Positions 44,578 through 53,388 of a stretch of DNA of 64,000 bases are shown here, in pieces; the stretch's first letter is position 1, and each line of letters starts with the position of its first letter. The notes under the pieces are model-generated. The model did not search any database. It was not told the origin of the DNA and was given only the letters and a program-made list of their open reading frames with translations. This DNA is from Pseudoxanthomonas sacheonensis (GTDB lineage: Bacteria; Pseudomonadota; Gammaproteobacteria; Xanthomonadales; Xanthomonadaceae): assembly GCF_010093305.1 (NCBI RefSeq), contig NZ_PDWS01000001.1, forward strand, positions 1-64,000. Direction: 5' to 3'. The translations under genes and the position numbers were made by a program.

Positions 44578-44873
44578 GGGACGGTGTAACGGCCGATGCG
44601 GCATTCGTCGAAGGTCAACGTATCGCCCAGCGCGTCGATTTCCGCATAACGCGGCGCGGCGGCGCGCTGGAACGCATCGTAGTGCGCTTCGCTGAGCCAG
44701 CGGTCGATGCTGAGGTAGGCGCCGGCTTCGTGGCTGCGCAGCAGTTCGGTGTCCAGGTAGCCGGAATACTCGCGGAACAACGCGACCCACGCCCCTTGCG
44801 GGCCGTACAGGGCCTCGAAAGCGGATTCCGATCCCGGGCGTACCGCGTATTTCCAAATCACCACGAACATCAT
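44574..44873 (-). CDS. Antibiotic-biosynthesis-monooxygenase-like (ABM) domain protein
   Basis: 99 residues. A dimeric alpha-beta barrel fold is indicated by FVVIWKYAVRPGSESAFEALYGPQGAWVALF and LLRSHEAGAYLSIDRWLSEAHYDAF. Members are haem- or quinone-related monooxygenases or have no known activity. It overlaps hemW by 4 bp downstream and lies 17 bp after rdgB, so it belongs to the rph-VOC-rdgB-ABM-hemW run. Confidence 0.85.
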   Translation of the reverse strand: MMFVVIWKYAVRPGSESAFEALYGPQGAWVALFREYSGYLDTELLRSHEAGAYLSIDRWLSEAHYDAFQRAAAPRYAEIDALGDTLTFDECRIGRYTVP

Positions 44874-44890
44874 GCCTGTCCCAAGAAGGC

Positions 44891-45487
44891 CTACCCTAGC
44901 GCCGATCGCAGGCGTTCGCGCAATAGCGCAAGGGCTTGGCCGCGATGGCTCAGCCGGTTCTTCAGTCCCGGCTCCATTTCGGCCGCGGACTGGCCATGGC
45001 GCGGATCGAAGAACACCGGATCGTAGCCATGTCCGCCATTGCCATGACGCCCGTGCAGGATGCGGCCGTTCCATTGGCCTTCCACGATCAGCGGCTGCGG
45101 ATCGTCGGGATGGCGCAACAGCACCAGTACGCAATAGAAATGCGCGGTACGGCGGTCGTCGGGCGTGCCCCGCAGCACCTCCAGCAGCTTGTCGATGTTG
45201 CGCGAGGCGTTGCCGTGCTCGCCGGCGTAGCGCGCCGAATACAGGCCGGGCGCGCCCTTCAACGCGTCCACGCAGATCCCGGAATCGTCGGCCAGGGCCG
45301 GCAGACCGGTGATTCGCGCCGCGTGGCGCGCCTTGATCAACGCGTTCTCCACGAAAGTGCTGCCGGTTTCGTCGGCGTCCTCGACGCCCAGGTCGGGTTG
45401 GGCCAGCAATTCTATGTCGTCGCCCGCCAGCAGTTCGCGCAACTCCTGCAGCTTGCCCTGGTTGGAGGAGGCCAGCACCAGTTTCAT
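44891..45487 (-). CDS. rdgB: dITP/XTP pyrophosphatase
   Basis: 198 residues from MKLVLASSNQGK; the frame upstream adds 8 residues within the VOC gene. It removes deaminated purine nucleotides (dITP, XTP) from the pool. Motifs: LASSNQGKLQELRELL, TFVENALIKARHAA, LADDSGICVDALKGAPGLYSARYAG, GYDPVFFDP, and LSHRGQALALL. Overlaps the VOC gene by 4 bp. Confidence 0.96.
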   Translation of the reverse strand: MKLVLASSNQGKLQELRELLAGDDIELLAQPDLGVEDADETGSTFVENALIKARHAARITGLPALADDSGICVDALKGAPGLYSARYAGEHGNASRNIDKLLEVLRGTPDDRRTAHFYCVLVLLRHPDDPQPLIVEGQWNGRILHGRHGNGGHGYDPVFFDPRHGQSAAEMEPGLKNRLSHRGQALALLRERLRSALG

Positions 45488-45876
45488 GCTTTTGGTTCCA
45501 GCAGATCCCACTTGTTGCCGTAGCGGTCGCGGAACACAGCGACGGTGGCGTATTTCTCTTCGCGCGGGTTTTCCAGGAATTCGACGCCATTGGCCGTCAT
45601 CGCCTTGTGATCGCGCCAGAAATCGTCGGTCTGCAGGAAGAATCCCACGCGTCCGCCGGTCTGATCGCCGATGCGTGCGTGCTGGGCGTCGTCGCTGGCT
45701 TTGGCCAACAACAGGCCGGTCTCGCTGCTGCCCGGTGGCGCCACGCGGACCCAGCGCTTGCCGTTGCCCAGGTCGGTGTCTTCCAGCAGCGCGAAGCCGA
45801 GCGCGCCGGTGTAGTGGGCGATGGCGGTGTCGTAGTCGTCTACGACCAGGGTGATGAGGCTGAGGGTTTGTTTCAT
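45484..45876 (-). CDS. VOC (glyoxalase/bleomycin-resistance-like) protein
   Basis: 130 residues, two beta-alpha-beta-beta-beta modules: LSLITLVVDDYDTAIAHYTGALGFAL, and VGFFLQTDDFWRDHKAMTANGVEFLENPREEKYATVAVFRDRYGNKWDLLEP. The C-terminal FRDRYGNKWDLLE pattern is common in small VOC proteins of unknown substrate. Coupled to rdgB by a 4-bp overlap. Confidence 0.87.
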   Translation of the reverse strand: MKQTLSLITLVVDDYDTAIAHYTGALGFALLEDTDLGNGKRWVRVAPPGSSETGLLLAKASDDAQHARIGDQTGGRVGFFLQTDDFWRDHKAMTANGVEFLENPREEKYATVAVFRDRYGNKWDLLEPKA

Positions 45877-45895
45877 GTATCGATGCCTAGCGGTT

Positions 45896-45971
45896 TGTAG
45901 GAGCGGGCCCTGCCCGCGACGCTTTTCCTGTTCGTTGCGAAGAGCGGTCGCGGGCAGGGCCCGCTCCTACA
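45896..45971. repeat. Palindromic repeat, family B
   Basis: Inverted TGTAGGAGCGGGCCCTGCCC arms with a GCTTTTCCTGTTCGTTGCG loop, lying between rph and the VOC gene inside what is otherwise one gene run; it ends 4 bp before the rph stop. Confidence 0.92.
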
Positions 45972-45975
45972 GGAA

Positions 45976-46704
<729 letters not shown>

Positions 46705-46771
46705 GCGCGAATCCGTAAAAAGGGCGGGCTAGGTTACCATTCGCCTCCCGCAGCACGGCCCGGCCTCAACC

Positions 46772-47632
46772 ATGATCCGCAGCATGACCGCTTACGCCAC
46801 CGCCGAGCGCGCCACCGAGGGCGGCACCCTGGCGTGCGAATTGCGGGCGGTGAACCACCGCTTCCTGGAGCTGGGCCTGCGCCTGCCCGAAGAGCTGCGC
46901 GTGCTGGAACCGGCGCTGCGCGAGCGTATCTCCGCGCGCATCGCCCGCGGCAAGCTGGATTTCTCGCTGCGCCTGCGTTCGCCGGAAGGCGAGGGTGGGC
47001 TGCAGCTGAACGCAACGCTGGTGAGGCAGTTGTCCGAACTGGCGTTGGACATGACCGCGCGCTTCCCGGCGCTGCGCACCGAGTTCATCGACCTGCTGCA
47101 ATACCCGGGCGTGCTGCAGGCGCGCTCGACCGATGCCGAGTTCCTGCAAGCCGAAGCGTTGGCGCTGCTGGACACGCTGCTGGACCAGTTCGTCGGCGCG
47201 CGCGAGCGCGAGGGCGAAAAACTGGCGGCGGCGATCAGGGAGCGGGTGGATGCGCTGGCCGCGCGCGCGGCCGAGGTGCGCGAACTGATTCCGGTCATCC
47301 GCGCCGGCCAGCGCCAGAAACTGGACGCGCGCCTGGCGGACCTGGCCCAGGCGGCCGATCCGGGTCGGGTGGAGCAGGAACTGGTGCTGTGGCTGCAGAA
47401 ACTCGACGTGGACGAAGAGCTGGACCGCCTGGACAGCCACATCAAGGAAATCCGCCGGGTGCTGAAGCAGACCGAGCCGGTGGGCCGCCGCCTGGATTTC
47501 CTGTTGCAGGAGTTCAATCGCGAGGCCAATACGCTGGGTTCCAAATCGGTCGACGTGCGCACCACCAATATCGCGGTGGAGTTGAAGGTGCTGATAGACC
47601 AGATCCGCGAACAGGTGCAGAACATTGAATAG
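46772..47632 (+). CDS. yicC: YicC-family endoribonuclease
   Basis: 286 residues. Motifs: IRSMTAYATAER at the N-terminus, ELRAVNHRFLELGLRLPEELR, GKLDFSLRL, and the C-terminal ELDRLDSHIKEIRRVLKQTEPVGRRLDFLLQEFNREANTLGSK. Family members cleave RNA and, in E. coli, influence decay of the small RNA RyhB. Often located next to gmk, as here. Confidence 0.95.
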   Translation: MIRSMTAYATAERATEGGTLACELRAVNHRFLELGLRLPEELRVLEPALRERISARIARGKLDFSLRLRSPEGEGGLQLNATLVRQLSELALDMTARFPALRTEFIDLLQYPGVLQARSTDAEFLQAEALALLDTLLDQFVGAREREGEKLAAAIRERVDALAARAAEVRELIPVIRAGQRQKLDARLADLAQAADPGRVEQELVLWLQKLDVDEELDRLDSHIKEIRRVLKQTEPVGRRLDFLLQEFNREANTLGSKSVDVRTTNIAVELKVLIDQIREQVQNIE

Positions 47633-47635
47633 GGC

Positions 47636-47756
47636 CGGGAATGGGGAATGGGGAATGGGGAATGGAAAAAGCCCCGTGCTTTCCGTGCTCGCCGCTGTCC
47701 GGGTGGAGTTCGGATATATGCTTTTTCCATTCCCCATTCCCCATTCTCTATTCCCG
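47636..47756. repeat. Inverted repeat built from AATGGGG heptamers
   Basis: Four tandem AATGGGG-type heptamers then AATGGAAAAAGC on the left, and GCTTTTTCCATT followed by CCCCATT heptamers on the right, ~45 bases apart. It fills the yicC-gmk gap and ends 2-3 bases before the gmk ATG. Confidence 0.9.
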
Positions 47757-47758
47757 TC

Positions 47759-48376
47759 ATGACCATGCGCGGAACTCTTTACGTAGTCGCCGCACCCTCG
47801 GGCGCCGGCAAGAGCAGCATCGTCAACGCGGTGCTGGCGCGCGATGCGCAGATCGCGCTGTCGATCTCGTTCACCTCGCGCCAGCCGCGCCCGGGCGAAC
47901 GCCATGCGCAGCACTACAATTTCGTCTCGGCCGACGACTTCCAGCAGATGATCGACGCCGGCGATTTCTTCGAGTACGCAAAAGTGCACGGCGACTGGAA
48001 GGGCACCGCTCGCCAGTCGGTGGAGCCGCAGTTGAATGCCGGCAAGGATGTGCTGCTGGAGATCGACTGGCAGGGCGCGCGCCAGGTACGGGCCAAGGTG
48101 CCCAATGCGGTCAGCGTGTTCATCCTGCCGCCCTCGCGCGAGGCGCTGGAGCAGCGCATGCGCAACCGGGGCCAGGACAGCGAGGCGGTGATCGCGCAGC
48201 GATTGGCTGCCGCACGCGAGGAAATGTCCCACTACGGCGAATTCGATTACGTCATCGTCAATGAGGTCTTCGACACCGCGGTGGAGGAGATGTGCGCCAT
48301 CTTCACCGCCAGCCGTCTGCGCAAGGAGCCCCAGGTGGCCCGGCACGCCGGGCTGATCCAGACCCTGCTGGGATAG
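47759..48376 (+). CDS. gmk: Guanylate kinase
   Basis: 205 residues from the ATG at 47759 (MTMRGTLYVVAAPSG; ATG at 47765 also possible). It phosphorylates GMP to GDP. P-loop APSGAGKSS, GMP-binding SFTSRQPRPGE and HYNFVSADDF, EIDWQGARQVR, FILPPSREAL. No ribosome-binding site is visible because the heptamer palindrome abuts the start codon. Starts the conserved gmk-rpoZ-spoT-ridA run. Confidence 0.96.
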   Translation: MTMRGTLYVVAAPSGAGKSSIVNAVLARDAQIALSISFTSRQPRPGERHAQHYNFVSADDFQQMIDAGDFFEYAKVHGDWKGTARQSVEPQLNAGKDVLLEIDWQGARQVRAKVPNAVSVFILPPSREALEQRMRNRGQDSEAVIAQRLAAAREEMSHYGEFDYVIVNEVFDTAVEEMCAIFTASRLRKEPQVARHAGLIQTLLG

Positions 48377-48549
48377 GGTAGGGCCGTCCCACTTGCGCCA
48401 TGGGGCCAGGTCGGGGTCGCTTCCTTTGCCAAGTTATTGATTAGAAAGGGTGAAAAGACCCGAATGCTTGCATCCGTCCGGCTCCGGCCCTACAATCCGC
48501 GCCCCTTTCTGTATTAATCGCGCGGCCCCCCGGGTCGCCGGGAGCCCGC

Positions 48550-48849
48550 ATGGCCCGCATTACCGTAGAAGATTGCCTGGAAGTCGTCGACAACCGTTTC
48601 GAGCTGGTCATGATGGCCGCCAAGCGCGCCCGCCAGTTGGCCAACGGCGTCGAGCCGACCATCGACAACCACGAGAGCGGCGACAAGCCGACCGTGCTGG
48701 CGCTGCGCGAGATCGCCGCGCGCAAGATCGACAACGAGCTCATCGACCGGGTCGAAAAGGCCGAGCGCGAACGCGCCGAGCGCGAGGCGTTGGAATGGGC
48801 CGCTGCCGAAGTGGTCGCCGACGACGACCTGTCCAAGGGCGACGACTGA
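48550..48849 (+). CDS. rpoZ: RNA polymerase omega subunit
   Basis: 99 residues. [30 protein letters not shown] and [16 protein letters not shown] are the conserved omega segments that clamp the beta-prime C-terminus; the tail is acidic and variable. Omega also forms part of one ppGpp site, in keeping with spoT downstream. A strong terminator follows, so spoT needs its own promoter or read-through. Confidence 0.97.
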   Translation: MARITVEDCLEVVDNRFELVMMAAKRARQLANGVEPTIDNHESGDKPTVLALREIAARKIDNELIDRVEKAERERAEREALEWAAAEVVADDDLSKGDD

Positions 48850-48878
48850 TCGTTTCTTCGATCTTCAGCTGCTTATCG

Positions 48879-48908
48879 AACGGCCCGCGAAAGCGGGCCG
48901 TTTGCTTT
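48879..48908 (+). terminator. Intrinsic terminator after rpoZ
   Basis: AACGGCCCGC-GAAA-GCGGGCCG followed by TTTGCTTTT. Confidence 0.9.
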
Positions 48909-48961
48909 TCGGGGGTACTGCGCGCATCGACGATGGTTCATCGCGATGCACCCATGCAGTC

Positions 48962-48988
48962 GTCATCCCAGCGAAAGCTGGGATCCAT
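48962..48988. repeat. Palindromic repeat, family F (single copy)
   Basis: GTCATCCCAGC-GAAA-GCTGGGAT followed by CCATCTTGATCTT, as at 13265. Confidence 0.85.
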
Positions 48989-49020
48989 CTTGATCTTGCC
49001 TTTGCTCCTGCTCTGCGTTT

Positions 49021-49224
49021 GCTTCTGCCTCCTCCCTTGCGCGCAGCGCAGGGGAGGATTGAGGAGGGGTGCTCTTGATCTTGCTCTAGCTTTTAATTTT
49101 TCTCCGAAGCAAAAGCATTTCGCGCTACGCGCGAGTCACTTTTCTTTGAACGGCAAAGAAAAGTAACCAAAAGAAAGCCGCCCTACGGCGCGCCCGGCGA
49201 TGAAGCTGCCGGGTCCGCAAGCGC
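49021..49224. repeat. Dispersed repeats before spoT, including a second family-H copy
   Basis: A CCTCCTCCC...GGGGAGGATTGAGG inverted pair near 49030-49068, then 49109-49224, which repeats the 10.8-kb element (CACTTTTCTTTGAACGGC and onward) over more than 50 essentially identical bases plus a diverged tail. No gene is seen between rpoZ and spoT (48850-49329). Confidence 0.85.
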
Positions 49225-49329
49225 GCCTCACGGGGCATCAAAGCAACAGCAACGGCAACGGCCAACTGCTCTTGCTTCGCCGTTTCACATTAATTTGCCG
49301 TTATATGCCCGCTGGCATAGGCTTGGAGC

Positions 49330-51498
49330 ATGTCCCCCAGCCGCACCGCCAAGACTGTCTCTGCTTCCCCCTCCCCGGATGACGGGGTGCCGGAATATCT
49401 GCGCCAGTTGGAACGTGCGGCCAGCTACCTGCCTGCCGAGCAACTGCCGCTGCTGCGCCGCGCCTGGGAAGTGGGCGCCGCCGCGCACGCGGGGCAGACC
49501 CGCAAGTCGGGCGAGCCTTACATCACCCATCCGGTGGCCGTAGCCCAAGTGCTGGCCGAACTGGGGCTGGATGTCGAAACCCTGATCGCTGCGATCCTGC
49601 ACGACACCATCGAGGACACGCCGCTCACCCATGCGGAGATCGCCGAAGGTTTCGGCGAATCGGTCGCCGAGCTGGTGGACGGCGTCACCAAGCTGGACAA
49701 GCTGCATTTCCGCGACCGTCAGGAAGCGGCGGCCGAGAGTTTCCGCAAGATGCTGCTGGCCATGTCGCGCGACCTGCGCGTGATCATGATCAAGCTGGCC
49801 GACCGGCTGCACAACATGCGCACGCTGGGCGCGCAGAATCCCGAGGCGCGCAAGCGCATCGCCAAGGAAACCCTGGACATCTACGCGCCCATCGCCCAGC
49901 GGCTGGGCATGAACCTGGTCAAGTCCGAACTGCAGGACCTCGGTTTCCGCGCCATGTATCCATGGCGCCACGCCATCATCGACAAGCACATCCGCAGCCA
50001 GCCGGTGGTGCGGCGCGAGTCGATGGCGCAGATCGAAGCGCACCTGTCGCAGCGCCTGACCCGCGATGGGCTGGAACACCGTCTGGTCAGCCGCATCAAG
50101 ACGCCCTGGAGCATCTACAACAAGATGCACGGCGAAGGCAAAAGCTTCGACCAGGTGATGGACGTGTTCGGTTTCCGCGTGGTGGTGGACAGCGTGCCGC
50201 ACTGTTACCAGGCGCTGGGATCGGTGCACGCGCAGTACAAGCCGCTGGACGCGCGCTTCCGCGATTTCATCGCCATTCCCAAGGCCAACGGCTACCAGTC
50301 GCTGCACACGGTGCTGTTCGGGCCCTATGGGTCGCCGATCGAAGTGCAGATCCGCACCATGGAAATGGACCTGATCGCCGAACGCGGCATCGCCGCGCAC
50401 TGGACCTACAAGTACGGCGCGCAAACGCCCAACAGCGCGCAGAGCCGCGCGCACGCCTGGATCATGGAGCTGATCGAGAACCAGCGGGCCGCCGGCTCGT
50501 CGCTGGAATTCCTGGACAACGTAAAGGTCGACCTGTTCCCGGACGAGGTCTACCTGTTCACGCCCAAGGGCAAGATCCTGTCGCTGCCGCGCAGTTCCAC
50601 CGCGCTGGATTTCGCCTACGCCGTGCACACCGATGTGGGCAACCAGGCGGTGGCCTCGCGCGTGGACAAGAAGCTGGTGCCGTTGCGCACCAAGCTGGCC
50701 AGCGGCCAGAGCGTGGAGATCATCACCGCCAAGTCCGCACTGCCCAAACCGCAGTGGCTTGAATTCGTGGTCACCAGCAAGGCGCGCACCGCCATCCGCC
50801 ACCAGCTCAAACAACTGGAGCACGAGGACGCGGTGCAACTGGGCCACCGCATGCTGGACCGTGCGCTGGAAGACCTGGACAGTTCGCTGGAGCGTCTGCC
50901 GCAGCAGCGGCTGGAAGCGTTCCTGGCCGAGCACCGCTATCCGCGCCTGGAAGCGTTCCTGGCCGACGTGGCCCTGGGCAACTGGATGCCGACCCAGGCC
51001 GCGCAGGCGCTGACCGCCTATGCCGAGCTGCGCGGCGGCGGCCATTCCAAGCATTCGCAGGAAAAGATCCTGATCAACGGCACCGAGCGCGGCGTGGTCA
51101 GTTTCGCCAACTGCTGCCAGCCCATTCCTGGCGACGAGATCATGGGCTACCACACCGCCGGCAAGGGTATCGTGGTGCATCGTCTTGATTGCCCCAACGT
51201 GGTCGAGTTCCGCAAATCGCCCGAGCGTTGGATTCCCATCGATTGGGATACCAACGTCACCGGCGATTACGACGCTTCGCTGCTGATCGATGTGGAAAAC
51301 CGTCCGGGCGTGTTGGCCCAGGTCGCCGCCGCGGTGGCGCAGAGCCAGTCCAACATCGACCGGGTGGAATACCTGGAGCGCGACATCAACGCGGCCGTGC
51401 TGCGTTTCTCCATCCAGGTGCGCGACCGCAACCATCTGGCCGAAGTGATGCGCAGGTTGCGCCGCCTTGGCGTCGTCCACGGCGTACGCCGCCAATAA
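49330..51498 (+). CDS. spoT: Bifunctional (p)ppGpp synthetase/hydrolase SpoT
   Basis: 722 residues. HD hydrolase domain (~45-200) with YITHPVAVAQ and ILHDTIEDT, metal ligands present; synthetase domain (~220-350) with GKSFDQVMDVFGFRVVV and IPKANGYQSLHTVLFG; TGS domain (~400-460, DEVYLFTPKGKILSLPRSSTALDFAYAVH); zinc-finger-like CCQPIPGD; C-terminal ACT domain (DVENRPGVLAQVAAAVA). An intact HD motif marks SpoT and not RelA. It degrades and makes the stringent alarmone in response to starvation signals. Confidence 0.96.
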   Translation: MSPSRTAKTVSASPSPDDGVPEYLRQLERAASYLPAEQLPLLRRAWEVGAAAHAGQTRKSGEPYITHPVAVAQVLAELGLDVETLIAAILHDTIEDTPLTHAEIAEGFGESVAELVDGVTKLDKLHFRDRQEAAAESFRKMLLAMSRDLRVIMIKLADRLHNMRTLGAQNPEARKRIAKETLDIYAPIAQRLGMNLVKSELQDLGFRAMYPWRHAIIDKHIRSQPVVRRESMAQIEAHLSQRLTRDGLEHRLVSRIKTPWSIYNKMHGEGKSFDQVMDVFGFRVVVDSVPHCYQALGSVHAQYKPLDARFRDFIAIPKANGYQSLHTVLFGPYGSPIEVQIRTMEMDLIAERGIAAHWTYKYGAQTPNSAQSRAHAWIMELIENQRAAGSSLEFLDNVKVDLFPDEVYLFTPKGKILSLPRSSTALDFAYAVHTDVGNQAVASRVDKKLVPLRTKLASGQSVEIITAKSALPKPQWLEFVVTSKARTAIRHQLKQLEHEDAVQLGHRMLDRALEDLDSSLERLPQQRLEAFLAEHRYPRLEAFLADVALGNWMPTQAAQALTAYAELRGGGHSKHSQEKILINGTERGVVSFANCCQPIPGDEIMGYHTAGKGIVVHRLDCPNVVEFRKSPERWIPIDWDTNVTGDYDASLLIDVENRPGVLAQVAAAVAQSQSNIDRVEYLERDINAAVLRFSIQVRDRNHLAEVMRRLRRLGVVHGVRRQ

Positions 51499-51510
51499 AC
51501 CCGCATTCTT

Positions 51511-51594
51511 TGTAGAGCCGAGCTTGCTCGGCTGCTTTTTGCCGGCCAACGCATGATCAACCGCCAGAGCAGCCGAGCAAGCTCGGCTCTACAA
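51511..51594. repeat. Palindromic repeat, family E (TGTAGAGCCGAGCTTGCTCGGCT)
   Basis: Inverted arms TGTAGAGCCGAGCTTGCTCG and complement, ~40 bases apart, directly after spoT. Confidence 0.9.
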
Positions 51595-51643
51595 AAACGC
51601 GGGGCACGCTAGAATCGGAATCGACCCCGCTCTTGGAACCGCC

Positions 51644-52024
51644 ATGACCCGCCAGATCATCCAGACCGACCATGCTCCCGCCGCCATCGGCCCCTATTCG
51701 CAAGCGGTGCGCAGCGGAAACACGGTTTATTTCTCCGGGCAGATTCCGCTGGATCCGGCCACCGGCAATCTGGTGGAAGGCGACATCGCGGTGCAGGCCC
51801 GTCGCGCGTTCGACAATCTCAAGGCGGTGGCCGAAGCGGCCGGCGGTTCGTTGGCGCAGATCGTCCGCCTGGGCCTGTACCTCACCGACCTGGGCCAGTT
51901 CGCCGCGGTGAACGCGGTGATGCAGGAATATTTCAATGCGCCGTTTCCTGCGCGCTCCACCGTCGAAGTATCGGCGCTGCCCAAGGGTGCGGTGTTCGAA
52001 GTCGACGCGGTGATGGTGCTCTGA
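51644..52024 (+). CDS. ridA: RidA enamine/imine deaminase
   Basis: 126 residues. It hydrolyses reactive 2-aminoacrylate-type enamines formed by PLP enzymes. Motifs: APAAIGPYSQAVRSGNTVYFSGQIPLDP, NLKAVAEAAGGSLAQIVRLGLYLTDL, and FPARSTVEVSALPKGAVFEVDAV, including the Arg that binds the substrate carboxylate. Follows spoT as in related genomes. Confidence 0.96.
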   Translation: MTRQIIQTDHAPAAIGPYSQAVRSGNTVYFSGQIPLDPATGNLVEGDIAVQARRAFDNLKAVAEAAGGSLAQIVRLGLYLTDLGQFAAVNAVMQEYFNAPFPARSTVEVSALPKGAVFEVDAVMVL

Positions 52025-52025
52025 C

Positions 52026-52168
52026 GTAGGTCGGGGCTACGCCCCCGACGCGCCTGACCCGACGGCAACGTGGGAGCGGCGTCCCGCCGCGAGCTTCTGC
52101 TCCTGCTTCACAAGCTGGTCGCAAGAGCACAGAAAAGAGCAGAGCTCGCGGCGGGACGCCGCTCCCAC
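52026..52168. repeat. Family-C and family-D palindromic repeats
   Basis: A family-C unit at 52026-52052 (GTAGGTCGGGGCTACGCCCC), one base after the ridA stop, and a family-D inverted pair at 52070-52168 (GTGGGAGCGGCGTCCCGCCG and complement). Confidence 0.9.
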
Positions 52169-52189
52169 GCTTGGTTACTTGCTTTCCGT

Positions 52190-53236
52190 TCACGCCATCT
52201 GCTCGCGCGCCTCGCTGGGCGTGTGTCCCGTCCAGCGCTTGAACGCGCGCCGGAATTCGCGCGCGTCGGCGAAGCCGATGCTGGTGCCGACCTGGCTGAT
52301 GGTCAGGTTGTGGTCGTGCAGCAGTTCCAGCGCGCGCTCGGTGCGGATGCGGTCGTGCAGCCGGCTGAAGCTGATGCCGTCGGCGGCCAACTGACGGCGC
52401 AGCGTGCGTTCGCTCAGGTGCATGACCCCGGCGATGGCGGAAAGCGGCGGATTCTCGCGCACGTGCTGGCGCAGGAAGCGTTCCACCGTCGCGGACAGTT
52501 CGCTTTGCGGTGAGGCGATATCGGCCAGTTGCCGCTGGCACAGCTCCAGCACCTGGCGCGCATTGACCGCGTTGTAGGTGGGAAATTCCAGCGCCATCCA
52601 CTGGCTGTCGATCACCATCAGGTTGCGCGGGCGATCGAAATGCAACTCGCACTGGAACAGCTCGGCGTATTTGTCGGCATAGGTGGGCGCCGGGTAGACC
52701 AGCTCCAGCCGCAAGGGGCGGAATTGGGGGCCGATCAGTTCCCGCGCCACCATCAGCGAGCTGGCGAACATCTCCTCGCACAGGAATGGCAAGATCGCCG
52801 GCACCACGACAGGCGCGCGCGCAGTCATCGCCACTTCGCCGTCAGTGCTGGTCTCGGTATCGATATCCAGCATGGCACCGGTGGTGCGTTGGTAGGTCAT
52901 GCCCAGCAGCACCGCTTCGCCGAAGGTCGGTGCGGTCTTCATGGCCAACCCCAGCAGGCCGAAATTGCCGACGTTCTGCCGGCAGCCCACCTGCAGCCCC
53001 AGATCGGGCTGGGCCAACGCCGCCAGTGCGCGCGCCACGATTTCGCTGGCCTGGCGATAGGACACCCGGGTGGCGGGGTCGTCGATTTCCTGCGGGTCCA
53101 GGCGCATGCCTTTGAACCAGGGGGTGCTGTCCATTCCCTGCTCGCGCGCCAGCTGCACCAGATGGCACAGCATGTTGGTCGGAATGACTGCCGCTGCCAG
53201 CCGCGTTTCGTTGGCCGGGTCTGAGGTAATGCGCAT
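52190..53236 (-). CDS. AraC-family regulator (OruR/ArgR-like, arabinose-binding-like N-terminus)
   Basis: 348 residues. The N-terminal ~230 residues form the variable sensor domain found in OruR-type regulators (ATRVSYRQASEIVARALAAL, LGLLGLAMKTAPTFGEAV). The C-terminal ~100 hold two HTH motifs: PPLSAIAGVMHLSERTLRRQLAADG and ISQVGTSIGFADAREFRRAFKRWTGHTP. Divergent across 152 bp from the beta-helix/cytochrome/TonB-receptor genes, which it probably controls. The effector is unknown. Confidence 0.92.
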   Translation of the reverse strand: MRITSDPANETRLAAAVIPTNMLCHLVQLAREQGMDSTPWFKGMRLDPQEIDDPATRVSYRQASEIVARALAALAQPDLGLQVGCRQNVGNFGLLGLAMKTAPTFGEAVLLGMTYQRTTGAMLDIDTETSTDGEVAMTARAPVVVPAILPFLCEEMFASSLMVARELIGPQFRPLRLELVYPAPTYADKYAELFQCELHFDRPRNLMVIDSQWMALEFPTYNAVNARQVLELCQRQLADIASPQSELSATVERFLRQHVRENPPLSAIAGVMHLSERTLRRQLAADGISFSRLHDRIRTERALELLHDHNLTISQVGTSIGFADAREFRRAFKRWTGHTPSEAREQMA

Positions 53237-53388
53237 CGAAGCCCCCTCCAGCTTGTCCGCTTTGCCCCCCCAAGTATGCCGCTCCTGCCCTCACTCCCGT
53301 CAAGGACGGCGAACGAGACTGCATCACCACCTCCGTGTGGATACGCGGCCGTATGCGCCGCCACCGCCGATACTCTTGGAGATTCCAG

